Shown here: positions 17,669 to 25,407 of the stretch, one piece after another
Position numbering within the stretch: the stretch's first letter is position 1
Layout: each line of letters opens with the position of its first letter
Origin: Sulfolobales archaeon
GTDB taxonomy: Archaea > Thermoproteota > Thermoprotei_A > Sulfolobales > NBVN01
Length of the DNA stretch: 50,999 nt
Assembly: GCA_025058345.1 (NCBI GenBank)
Contig: JANXEN010000007.1
Coordinates: 1 to 50,999 of the forward strand
Direction of reading: 5' to 3'
Made by a program: the position numbers and the translations under genes
Notes under the pieces: model-generated
The model's input: the letters and a program-made list of their open reading frames with translations, nothing else
Told to the model about the DNA's origin: nothing
The model's database searches: none

Positions 17669-18550
17669 GTGATCGATTTACTTATTTTTGGTGTGGTACA
17701 CATATATAGAAGTGACTTCAGAATAGATGGTAAGGCATTAGTGCTGAGCGACATAGATGATACCATGATCCCTTTAGGGACTAGAGAAGGTTTGAATACA
17801 CTAAGTTACTTCCTTAAAAGGTTAAGATCCGTCGGTGTTGAGGTTATTCCAGTTACTTTCAAAGCTTTTAATGAGCTTAATAATTTAATGAGGTCCTTAG
17901 ACTTTAGGTTTATAGCTATGGTAGCTGAAGGAGGATGCGTGATATATAGCTCTAATGGTTTATTAAGGGATGAAGGATCACCTACCTTAAACGGATATAG
18001 TGTTGTGGAGTTATGTAAGCCTATATCATTATTTGATGATTTGTTGACCACGATCGAGAGAAGTGATATCTGTGGTGAGCGTTTGCTGAGGCTAAGTAAG
18101 TCGAGCGCTACAGACATTTCCGAATTTCTGGGATTACCTGTAGATGTTGTTAGGGATTCGCAGGAAAGGTTCTATAGTGATGCATTTATAACTAGAGAAA
18201 CTTTATGTAAAGCTATAATTAAGGAAACCATCAGTAAAGCAGGTCTCAAAACCATCATCACTAATAGGTCCATTCAGGTGCTCGGCGCATATAAGGAGGA
18301 GGGAGTACGGGAATTTTTGAAGAGATTGAATCTAGTTGGACGCACATTACCCATAATAGGTGCAGGAGATAGTGTCGCTGACTACGGATTCTTAAGCTTA
18401 GTAGATGTTCCAATTCTGATATCGAAGAAAGAGTTACCTAGTTTTAAAGGAAGTCAATATATAAGGAGTTTTAATAAACCACCCGATTCATGGATTCACG
18501 CAGTTAAGATAGGATTAGATTTAATTGGGATTCACTTAGGTTATATCTAA
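17669..18550 (+). CDS. HAD-superfamily phosphatase, mannosyl-3-phosphoglycerate phosphatase-like
   Basis: A 293-aa HAD (Cof/MPGP-type) phosphatase. DIDDTMIP supplies the nucleophile/acid pair, VTFKAFNEL the motif II Thr and MPGP-like Lys, AEGGCVIY resembles the ENGG/EGGA strand of MPGP, and GAGDSVADYGFL gives the motif IV acids. MPGP makes the osmolyte mannosylglycerate; the partner synthase MpgS is not in the window, so a related phosphosugar phosphatase is possible. The N-terminal ~12 residues are uncertain: GTG 17669 is in frame, but a GGTG inside the reading frame suggests a later start near 17702. It overlaps convergently with the DUF1847 gene by 15 nt. Confidence 0.72.
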   Translation: MIDLLIFGVVHIYRSDFRIDGKALVLSDIDDTMIPLGTREGLNTLSYFLKRLRSVGVEVIPVTFKAFNELNNLMRSLDFRFIAMVAEGGCVIYSSNGLLRDEGSPTLNGYSVVELCKPISLFDDLLTTIERSDICGERLLRLSKSSATDISEFLGLPVDVVRDSQERFYSDAFITRETLCKAIIKETISKAGLKTIITNRSIQVLGAYKEEGVREFLKRLNLVGRTLPIIGAGDSVADYGFLSLVDVPILISKKELPSFKGSQYIRSFNKPPDSWIHAVKIGLDLIGIHLGYI

Positions 18551-19186
18551 TCTAGATCTAAAGTAGTTCTTGACGTAGATGGCTGCAGCTGGGTTATGTC
18601 CGGTTACCCTATCCTTCACTATCAGATACGTCACCGGCGCTTTCGAATTCATCATAAATATCGTGTCATGACCTACACAAAGGCCAACAACTACGTTTAA
18701 CTCAGTGCCTACGTAATTCAGAAGGTCTGCCTGAAGTATAGGGTTGCATATAGATTCGTGTGTATAGGGCTTTAACTTCTGGTCCTCATTCAAACCTAAT
18801 AACGTCTTATCGAACCCACCGCATTTACAGCAAACGGAGTAAACCTCAAAGCCCTTACTCTCTAGGTACTTTACGACGAATTCAGCCTCATCACTTAAGC
18901 CTATACAGAAAGCGACACCTAACCTCTTTAAATTAAGTTTTCTAGAGAACTCAACCACCTCACGGAGTCGGGGCCATACACAATAACCCTCCTTTTCAAC
19001 TAATGATGCAACCCTATGTAGATCCTCCAATATGCCGACATACTTTCCGATAGATCCGTTTACAACTTCCGGGTGGGTAGTCATTGGGCAAAAATTAGGT
19101 TTAGTTGCTTGTGGTTCCCTACTACATGGCTTAAGTCTACAATATACGCAATTAGGGCCCTTCACCGTTACGGAATTATCTTTCAA
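18536..19186 (-). CDS. DUF1847 cysteine-rich metal-binding protein
   Basis: A 216-aa soluble protein of the DUF1847 family, with many cysteines likely binding a metal or cluster. The N-terminal CVYCRLKPC is followed by FCP, a lone Cys before WPRLREV, then FCIGLSDEAEF, CCKCGGFDK, CNP, GLCVGHD and HNPAAAIY. The function is unknown; similar proteins occur in anaerobic archaea and bacteria. A TTG start follows GGTG by 8 nt. It converges on the HAD phosphatase and is not in an operon. I cannot assign the metal. Confidence 0.78.
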   Translation of the reverse strand: MKDNSVTVKGPNCVYCRLKPCSREPQATKPNFCPMTTHPEVVNGSIGKYVGILEDLHRVASLVEKEGYCVWPRLREVVEFSRKLNLKRLGVAFCIGLSDEAEFVVKYLESKGFEVYSVCCKCGGFDKTLLGLNEDQKLKPYTHESICNPILQADLLNYVGTELNVVVGLCVGHDTIFMMNSKAPVTYLIVKDRVTGHNPAAAIYVKNYFRSRLDIT

Positions 19187-19248
19187 AATTTAAACACCGT
19201 TTAATCATAAAAGATGACTTAATAAACATCACCGAATTATTTACAGTT

Positions 19249-19292
19249 AAAATTTAAATTCCTAGGCTCAAAAAACATTAGGTGAATTCGGT
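19249..19292 (+). promoter_or_regulatory. Promoter and SD of the ferritin-like gene
   Basis: AAATTTAAATT (19249-19259) lies about 26 bp before GGTGA (19281-19285). Transcription is therefore expected to begin at the SD, leaving a 12-nt leader ahead of an in-frame ATT at 19293. Confidence 0.45.
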
Positions 19293-19823
19293 ATTAGCGG
19301 TTCATTTCTTGATAAGAATTTCGTCGTCGTAGCAATTAAATGCTCTCAAGAATTTGAGGAGCTTACAGCTCAACTATATAATAAATTGATGTCATTAACT
19401 AACGATAAGGCAGTGAAGTTAGCTATGGAGTGGTTGTCTATAGAGAGTAATTCACATGCAGAGCTTATGAAGAGAATTTACGAATCGTTAAACATAGATG
19501 TGGGAAGCCCCAAATGCGATAAATTAGTAGGGGAGCCTTGGAAAACAGTAGAGAATATAATGAAAGATGTTGATAGGGGTAAAATCGATCTTATGCAGGC
19601 CTTAACTAAATTGGAGTTCGTCGAAGGGTTCGTGGGTGAGGAGATGTATAATAGGTTAATGTACCCCATTCTAAAGAAGTTGCTGCCGGAATTAATTAAC
19701 AAGGATGCATCTGAGTTAGTGGAGAAGTTGTTCTCAGAAGTAATTAGTGAGGAGGAGCATCACAACGGTATTGTTAAGTCGCTAATACGTTATGAGGAAA
19801 ACAAGCGAAAATCACCTATTTAA
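19293..19823 (+). CDS. Ferritin-like/rubrerythrin-like four-helix protein
   Basis: A mostly helical protein of about 176 aa with ferritin-like iron-site spacing. Helix 1 contains EFEELTAQLYNKL, helix 2 LSIESNSHAELM (Glu and His), a later helix VEGFVGEEMYNRL, and the last SEEEHHNGIV (EExxH). This arrangement suggests a di-iron or iron-storage role, but I could not match it to a named family. The first usual start (TTG 19386) would remove helix 1. The frame is open upstream to TAG 19263, and ATT 19293 after GGTGA is the best initiator, with TTG 19386 the fallback. Confidence 0.65.
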   Translation: MSGSFLDKNFVVVAIKCSQEFEELTAQLYNKLMSLTNDKAVKLAMEWLSIESNSHAELMKRIYESLNIDVGSPKCDKLVGEPWKTVENIMKDVDRGKIDLMQALTKLEFVEGFVGEEMYNRLMYPILKKLLPELINKDASELVEKLFSEVISEEEHHNGIVKSLIRYEENKRKSPI

Positions 19824-19846
19824 GAATGCGTAAAAACGCTAACACC

Positions 19847-20263
19847 TCAGGTTTGGCGAGATTCCTCAACATACATGTACTTACCTTCATTGACCTTTAA
19901 CGTTACTTTAAACCCCATATTTAGTGATTTAAATATGGTAGTAAGTTCGTCGAGTATGCTCATGGATATGGCTTCAGCAGTTGCGTGAGGGTAATCGATT
20001 ACAGCTAGCTTGACTTTAAAGGGTCCTTTGATACACAGGGATTCTAAATCGCTCCTCGGTACAATCAGCGAATATCTGTAACGCTCAATAACACCTTCGA
20101 GTATATCCCTAAGTTTGAGAAAATCCAACACCATAGAGGACTTATTTAATTCTCCCTCAACACATACGGATAGAGTGAATGTATGGCCATGTAGTTGCGG
20201 TACGTTATTAACTGGTGTGTAATGCGCTGCCTCGAAGGTTATATCATCTATGCATGCTTTCAT
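19847..20263 (-). CDS. 6-pyruvoyl-tetrahydropterin synthase/QueD superfamily protein
   Basis: A 138-aa T-fold protein. The zinc ligands are visible as EAAH near the N-terminus and HGHTFTLSV, and the C-terminal half has the expected Glu-containing KVNEGKYMYVEE. The catalytic Cys of QueD and PTPS, normally four residues before HGH, is replaced: the segment reads NNVPQLHGH. Archaeal variants lacking that Cys are thought to act on other dihydroneopterin derivatives, so queuosine/archaeosine synthesis should not be assumed. It is divergent from mfnA with a 54-bp gap, a shared promoter region. Confidence 0.82.
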   Translation of the reverse strand: MKACIDDITFEAAHYTPVNNVPQLHGHTFTLSVCVEGELNKSSMVLDFLKLRDILEGVIERYRYSLIVPRSDLESLCIKGPFKVKLAVIDYPHATAEAISMSILDELTTIFKSLNMGFKVTLKVNEGKYMYVEESRQT

Positions 20264-20317
20264 TTCAACACCGTTATTAGTATATGGAGATTTAACTTAA
20301 GCTTATCTAAGTATTCG

Positions 20318-21457
20318 ATGGTGTTGGCTTTGAACCCAGGTGATGTGATTGAAACGCTTAAGAGGCTCCGAAGTGAGGACCCCAGCTACAGCTCAGGTGA
20401 GGTATTAGGGTCTATGACTATTGAAGCTCCTCAATACTTGGTGGAAGCATTCAACATCTTCATGAACACTAACCTAAACGATCCTAAATTGTTTAAAGTT
20501 ACCCACCAACTTGAGGTTGAATGCATTAATTGGTTGTCGAAGCTCATGCACGGTGGGGGATACGGGTTACTCACGTATGGAGGAAGCGAATCTAACTTGA
20601 CAGCCCTATATGCGTTGAGGGAATACACAGGTGGCGACGTAGTTATTTCACCGAAAACAGCTCACATAAGTATTAGGAAGTCATGTAAGGTATTGGGACT
20701 GAATTTAATTGAAGTAGACGTCGATGACCGCTACATACCTAAAGTTAATGAGTTGTGTGAATTAATTCGTAAGTACGAAGGTAGACTTGCCTCAGTCGTT
20801 ATGACTGCAGGAACAACAGATTTAGGTGTTGTTGAGCCTGTAGACCGTTTAGTCAGTGAATGCGATGACGTTAAATATGCCATCCACGTAGATGCAGCAT
20901 ATGGTGGATTAATAGCTCCCTTCATTGCTGAATTAGACTCGGATATACCGGTATTTGACTTTAGATTAAGTAACGTTTACTCAATTACTGTGGACTTCCA
21001 TAAGTTGGTTGTTCCTGTGCCATGTAGCGCTCTACTATTTAGGAACAGGGAGCTTGAGGAATTAATTACCTTTGACGCACCCTACATGCCTTCCGGAAAG
21101 AATAGAAGTTTATTAGGGACTAGAAGTGGAGGTATTGCAGCAGCTGCGTGGGGAGCTATTAAGGTATTAGATACTGACGGCTTTAGATATTTAGCCCGTG
21201 ACCTAGTAGCTAGGGCTAAATACCTAAGCAGTAAGTTAGTTGACATAGGTGTTAAAGTATTGAACGAGCCGAAACTACCTATTGTTACCTTCGAAGTTGA
21301 TGATAGGGATGAGGTTATGAGGTATTTATGGAATTTAAAGCTATATGTATATCCTACCTCAATCCGTAATGCATTGAGGATCGTTGTAGGACCTCACATA
21401 ACCTACGAAATCATTGAAAAATTCGTAAATACGCTTAGAAATCTTTTAGTTAAGTAA
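20318..21457 (+). CDS. mfnA: Group II PLP decarboxylase, MfnA-type (L-aspartate/L-tyrosine decarboxylase)
   Basis: A 379-aa member of the glutamate/aspartate/tyrosine decarboxylase family. Features are GGGYGLLTYGGSESNL for PLP phosphate contacts, MTAGTTDLG, HVDAAYGG for the PLP-binding Asp, and DFHKL with the Schiff-base lysine. In archaea the family makes tyramine for methanofuran or beta-alanine for coenzyme A; in a non-methanogen the latter is more likely, but this is inference. The long open frame upstream runs into the divergent QueD-like gene, so ATG 20318, about 26 bp after a TTTAACTTAA element, is chosen as a near-leaderless start. Confidence 0.87.
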   Translation: MVLALNPGDVIETLKRLRSEDPSYSSGEVLGSMTIEAPQYLVEAFNIFMNTNLNDPKLFKVTHQLEVECINWLSKLMHGGGYGLLTYGGSESNLTALYALREYTGGDVVISPKTAHISIRKSCKVLGLNLIEVDVDDRYIPKVNELCELIRKYEGRLASVVMTAGTTDLGVVEPVDRLVSECDDVKYAIHVDAAYGGLIAPFIAELDSDIPVFDFRLSNVYSITVDFHKLVVPVPCSALLFRNRELEELITFDAPYMPSGKNRSLLGTRSGGIAAAAWGAIKVLDTDGFRYLARDLVARAKYLSSKLVDIGVKVLNEPKLPIVTFEVDDRDEVMRYLWNLKLYVYPTSIRNALRIVVGPHITYEIIEKFVNTLRNLLVK

Positions 21458-21471
21458 TTCCGTAACGGAGA

Positions 21472-23190
21472 TTATGGAACATTTATCAGTGTTATGATGG
21501 GTATTAAGTTCATGGAGAATATCGATGCTAATATATACTTAACGACTGAACTCCCCAACACATCTAACCCCCTAACCATATCCCAGACTTTATTACCGAC
21601 AAGCTTAACATTCCTAATTATCAGGTCTACAGTATGTATGCTTGCAGCCGACATATTGGACATGGCATTAGAGACAACATCCTTAATGACATCAACGACG
21701 TCGGTACAGCAGCTGACGATGTCGTATGGTGATTCCTTAAATGATGCTGCACAGCTGTGGTCATCTGGAGTTATAACCTCAACGTAATCTAAACCTAGCT
21801 TAGATACCTCAGAAATTATGAGTTCCCTGAATTTGATGTCCATATTGTTCCCATATAAGTATATCAACGCATGTTTAGATCCGTTAAAATTCATCACAAC
21901 TGACTTTACCTTATTGAAGCAGAGTCCTCGATGTAAGTAATTAACGTAACCCTCCCCGTATCCTATCTCAAAGCGCTCTACTTCCTCACATACGTAGTTG
22001 TTAACGACTCTATTGAGCAGATCTTTAAATATTTCGAGATTTGCCTCAGGATGGCCTTTAGAACTATGAGTATCCACTAATGAGTAGAAGTACATTCCTT
22101 TTACGTCATCGAGGAAACTCCACAATTCGAATGGTAGGTCATCCGAACCGTTAACTAAGTTCTTAAGAAATGCTACGAACCCAGTTCTGAAGGGTATTAC
22201 ATATGCTTCCCAGCCACTATCATTAGTCACTACGTAAGGTTTACATGGCTTTAACCCAGCAGTGATATTCAATAAACCATCTATGTTGTTATTAATGTAT
22301 TTGACTAACTCCTCACTGTCTGAGGAAGATATTAAGTTCCTTTCATGTGAGCATGGTGTGTGGAAAACGAATGCTTGATATCTACTGCCTAAGGCGTTTT
22401 CTAAATGGTATATGAATCTAGAACTACCTACATTCCTGAATGGGCCGAAATGTATTGTCGGAAATGTAAGTAGTACTTTTTCACCATTCTGTGTCTTCAT
22501 TAATGCGAAGCGGAGAAGAACATCGCTACTTTCTGAGTATTTCTCAAACTCAGATTCTATTGGTTGAGGATCGTTGCTAAACCAGCTTGCTACGAATGAA
22601 TTAAGCAAAGATATAGGTTTAATCCCAAGTTGTTTTCTCCCCCTTAATTCAATGGCTGTTATCACCACAAATGATGAGCTAAGCGACAATGCCTGCACTA
22701 AGAAAGCTTTTATTAAGTATGTGGCTAAAGCTTCAACGGTTACCTCATTAAGTACCAAGTAGGTTATGAGTTGAGGTATTACTGAGGCAGTAAGGGCTTG
22801 TGGATGCTTTAGAAATACTTGAAGCACTATATATGAGAGTCCTGAAGATGTGAGCACTCCTAATCCTTTAATACCTACAAGCTTCGCAAACGTTAATTCA
22901 GCTATGGAGAACACACCCATGGATATTGTCGTAAGTCCTAGTACTCTCTTCACATTCAACGTCTTAGACTTGGTTAGCAATGTATTTAGAAATAAAAGAG
23001 TTGTAAAGCCTAGCAAATAGTTAACAACGTTATCGAAGTAGGTGATGAAATCGATAGCTGGAAACGCCTCCACAATCCCTATTACTAATGCTATGATTAA
23101 GTAAGTAATGAGGATTACGTACGTCTTCGGGAGTAGGAAGAGCCTTCTGTAGTACTGTCTAACTATAGCTTCTCTGCTTATTCGCTGCAT
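21472..23190 (-). CDS. DUF2070 archaeal membrane protein
   Basis: A 572-aa protein of the archaea-specific DUF2070 family. The first ~200 residues contain six or seven hydrophobic helices (starting TYVILITYLIIALVIGIVEA). The large soluble part includes the signature FPTIHFGPFRNVGSS, HTPCSHERNL, and a later LVDTHSSKGHPEAN. A last hydrophobic stretch closes the C-terminus. The conserved His, Cys and Asp residues suggest an enzymatic domain, but no activity is known to me. It lies 24 bp after the PfkB kinase gene and is probably co-transcribed. ATG 23190 start. Confidence 0.85.
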   Translation of the reverse strand: MQRISREAIVRQYYRRLFLLPKTYVILITYLIIALVIGIVEAFPAIDFITYFDNVVNYLLGFTTLLFLNTLLTKSKTLNVKRVLGLTTISMGVFSIAELTFAKLVGIKGLGVLTSSGLSYIVLQVFLKHPQALTASVIPQLITYLVLNEVTVEALATYLIKAFLVQALSLSSSFVVITAIELRGRKQLGIKPISLLNSFVASWFSNDPQPIESEFEKYSESSDVLLRFALMKTQNGEKVLLTFPTIHFGPFRNVGSSRFIYHLENALGSRYQAFVFHTPCSHERNLISSSDSEELVKYINNNIDGLLNITAGLKPCKPYVVTNDSGWEAYVIPFRTGFVAFLKNLVNGSDDLPFELWSFLDDVKGMYFYSLVDTHSSKGHPEANLEIFKDLLNRVVNNYVCEEVERFEIGYGEGYVNYLHRGLCFNKVKSVVMNFNGSKHALIYLYGNNMDIKFRELIISEVSKLGLDYVEVITPDDHSCAASFKESPYDIVSCCTDVVDVIKDVVSNAMSNMSAASIHTVDLIIRNVKLVGNKVWDMVRGLDVLGSSVVKYILASIFSMNLIPIITLINVP

Positions 23191-23214
23191 GATCAGTAAA
23201 TGATTGTATACAGA

Positions 23215-24069
23215 TTAATAAGCGATACGTCTACATGACCTAAGCAACCTCCCACTTAAGGACATTACCTCACTGAATGTATACCAAGGCCGGGAGTCCC
23301 GGACCCTTAGTGAAGCAGCTGCTGTTGCGGTAGCTACAGCTTCTTCAAAACCTTTATCTAGGAGTAAGTACTCATAAGCGAACACTGCAGTAAATACATC
23401 GCCGGTGCCGAGGGTGTTACCGTGAATTAACTGAGGTGGTTGAATCATTCCTGAATCACCATCGATTGTGGAGTAATACGTAGGGCCTGAACCGTCGGTT
23501 ATAATCAAAGAGGCTTTAAATTCGGAAACGCAGTCAAAAACCTTAACACCCCTACACTTAGGTGGGAATTCGTAATATTCACCCCTTAAAACGAGTTCGC
23601 TGCAATCCAACTTTGCTAACTCAGTAAGCAATTCATAGTTATTTAGAATTAATCCATCACTATCTGAAGACCTAACAAATCCCTGAACATCTACAACAAC
23701 TCTCCTACCACGGGATAATTCCTTAATAACTCTCAACGGCACCTCATGAAAGGTAAGTGAGATAACTATGTCGTCACTGAGGTGTTCAGCGACTTTAGCT
23801 AATTCAATTGAACCCTGCTTAATTAGCTTAAGTAATCGATGACCGTTGATTTCAATCTTAAAGACCGTCTCGCTAGAACCTGCTGGGATTAAATTAATCC
23901 CTAACTTATTGAGAAGGCCGTAGGTTACGCCCCTATTAGTTATTACGGTGAAGTCATCTAGTCCTAAGAAGCTAAGAGCTAGTGAGGAATAGAATGCTGG
24001 CCCTCCAGCAGACTCGACATCACCTACTATATCTTTAGTGGAGGAGAGGACCATAGATAGCATAGACAC
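23215..24069 (-). CDS. PfkB/ribokinase-family carbohydrate kinase
   Basis: A 284-aa protein of the ribokinase superfamily. ESAGGPAFYSSLAL is the N-terminal sugar/glycine loop and NTLGTGDVFTAVFA is PfkB signature 2, with the catalytic Asp in GTGD. The middle is short, and the usual second signature strand reads VVVDVQGFVR, as in small nucleoside or inositol kinase-like archaeal members. The acceptor sugar is unknown. The reading frame begins near 24069 (GTG, or ATG 24063), about 28 nt from a TATA element, so it is probably leaderless. DUF2070 follows in the same operon. Confidence 0.82.
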   Translation of the reverse strand: MSMLSMVLSSTKDIVGDVESAGGPAFYSSLALSFLGLDDFTVITNRGVTYGLLNKLGINLIPAGSSETVFKIEINGHRLLKLIKQGSIELAKVAEHLSDDIVISLTFHEVPLRVIKELSRGRRVVVDVQGFVRSSDSDGLILNNYELLTELAKLDCSELVLRGEYYEFPPKCRGVKVFDCVSEFKASLIITDGSGPTYYSTIDGDSGMIQPPQLIHGNTLGTGDVFTAVFAYEYLLLDKGFEEAVATATAAASLRVRDSRPWYTFSEVMSLSGRLLRSCRRIAY

Positions 24070-24093
24070 TTCACAGATCTAAAAATTAATTAA

Positions 24094-24104
24094 GGTATAA
24101 ATAA
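24094..24104. promoter_or_regulatory. TATA element between divergent pfkB-like gene and tRNA-Gly
   Basis: GGTATAAATAA sits about 22 bp before the tRNA-Gly 5' end and, read on the other strand, about 27 bp before the kinase start at 24069. One element may serve both directions, since TATA boxes are close to symmetric and no second candidate is clearer. Confidence 0.35.
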
Positions 24105-24119
24105 TGAATTTAACTGAAT

Positions 24120-24198
24120 GCGGCGGTCGTCTAGCCTGGATTAGGACGCCGGCCTCCCAAGCCGGAAATCCCGGGTTCGAATCCCGGCCGCCGCACCA
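24120..24198 (+). tRNA. tRNA-Gly (anticodon CCC), CCA encoded, no intron
   Basis: A cloverleaf with acceptor GCGGCGG/CCGCCGC, D-arm GTCT...AGGAC containing GG, anticodon stem CCGGC/GCCGG around loop CTCCCAA (anticodon CCC), and T-arm CCGGG-TTCGAAT-CCCGG. Discriminator A at 24195 is followed by an encoded CCA (24196-24198). Decodes GGG glycine codons. Confidence 0.96.
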
Positions 24199-24292
24199 CA
24201 TACTGTGTTGTAACATCTACAAAAGAAGTGTTAGTAGTATTCGATAACTTATGGAGGTAACATAATTGTATGGATGTAGTGATGAGTTGATG

Positions 24293-24334
24293 GCATCAGC
24301 TGATGCATAGGTTACGCAGTTGTGGCTTAACCTA
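24293..24334. repeat. Palindrome and adjacent inverted repeat in the tRNA-Gly/uvsE gap
   Basis: The 216-bp gap between tRNA-Gly and the end of uvsE has no convincing ORF. It holds a perfect 14-bp palindrome, GCATCAGCTGATGC (24293-24306), followed at once by a 7-bp inverted repeat, TAGGTTA (24308-24314) with TAACCTA (24328-24334), across a 13-nt loop. These could form consecutive hairpins in RNA from either strand, for example as a terminator or a small structured RNA. Confidence 0.4.
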
Positions 24335-24414
24335 GGGATTAAATGAGACGCCACACTTGTAACTTAATCAAGCTTTCATCTAGTTTATTGACTACCTCAA
24401 AACCATTAAGGGAG

Positions 24415-25323
24415 TTATGCTGGACATTTAAGTGGCGTTGTGCGAATTGGTATTCCCTCATGTTTTAATTCCTGTAGCAATCTTGAAACAGCTTTCTCCT
24501 TCTTCTTCGCCTCAATTATTACGTCAGTATGGAAATCTACTCCAAACATGGAAATCATGTTTTTAAAGTCACTTACGTTGATGTAATCCCCATGCTCTCC
24601 AAACCTATGCGATCCTTCAGGCTTAGATGATATGTGGATTTCCGGGATGCGTTTTCCCCACGTATGTAGGAGCTTATCTAAACTGAAGTTAGATGGATTT
24701 AGAATATGGTGGTAGTAGTCAAATACGGCAGGAATCCCATAAGTCTCAACTAGCTGAATTACGTCATCAATCGTGTAATATTTCTCGTCGTTCTCGATCG
24801 CTAACCTCTTCTTTAGCCAAGTATTCTCATTAAGCGTTTCTTCCAACCTCTTAATAGCTGATTTCTTATCTCCATAAACTCCTCCTACGTGGATAACTAC
24901 TACGCTGTCGTCGCCTAGCTTAAGCGTGTCTAGTACCCAGAAATGATATTTTAGCTCTGCTAACGATCTCTGCACCACATCGTCCTTTGGACTGTTTAAA
25001 ACTACGAATTGATCCGGATGCATCGTTATTCTAATACAGTAGTTCCTCACCACATCAGCTACATACTTTAATTTCTCCTCCATAACCTTAAACCACTCCG
25101 GTCTAAATGCTGGATGAGACGCGAATGGGATGAAGTTCGAACCAAGCCTAAATATAGTAAGACCCATTTCCTTCGACAACTCAAGTAATTTGATGAAGTC
25201 ATTAAGGTTTTTATTAAAGACTGCGGTTAGGGTTTCAAACCTTAAATTCCTCAAAACCATCTTACGGTTCGTAGTTAACTTGTTGTCGCTTGTTGAGCAG
25301 AAGAATCCTAACCCTACACTCAG
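24415..25323 (-). CDS. uvsE: UV damage endonuclease UvsE/UVDE
   Basis: A TIM-barrel UV-damage endonuclease of about 302 aa that nicks DNA 5' of UV photoproducts. Key segments are FRLGSNFIPFASHP, TMHPDQF, VVIHVGGVYG, LAIENDEKYY, DYYHHILNP, EIHISSKPEG and IIEAKKKEKA, which contain the metal-binding His, Glu and Asp residues. The first ATG (25260) would remove the conserved first strand; upstream codons encode VGLGFFCSTSDNKLTTNRK, matching the family N-terminus. No ATG, GTG or TTG exists before the TGA at 25350. CTG 25323, 8 nt after GGTG, is the best start. Divergent from the DUF523-DUF1722 gene. Confidence 0.9.
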   Translation of the reverse strand: MSVGLGFFCSTSDNKLTTNRKMVLRNLRFETLTAVFNKNLNDFIKLLELSKEMGLTIFRLGSNFIPFASHPAFRPEWFKVMEEKLKYVADVVRNYCIRITMHPDQFVVLNSPKDDVVQRSLAELKYHFWVLDTLKLGDDSVVVIHVGGVYGDKKSAIKRLEETLNENTWLKKRLAIENDEKYYTIDDVIQLVETYGIPAVFDYYHHILNPSNFSLDKLLHTWGKRIPEIHISSKPEGSHRFGEHGDYINVSDFKNMISMFGVDFHTDVIIEAKKKEKAVSRLLQELKHEGIPIRTTPLKCPA

Positions 25324-25407
25324 GCTTATGGCACCACATGACGTATTTCAACGCGTTAAATTTTAAGGTTTTTCCCTCTGAGAGTAGATCTTTTATGGCA
25401 GTGTAAG

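Noticed and set aside
18286-18550. Separate small gene at the convergent HAD/DUF1847 junction
   Set aside because: The two genes simply overlap by 15 nt at their stops; both continue family features to the end.
24279-24306. Box C/D small RNA
   Set aside because: A C box-like GTGATGA and a CTGA are present, but no second C'/D pair or K-turn of correct spacing follows.
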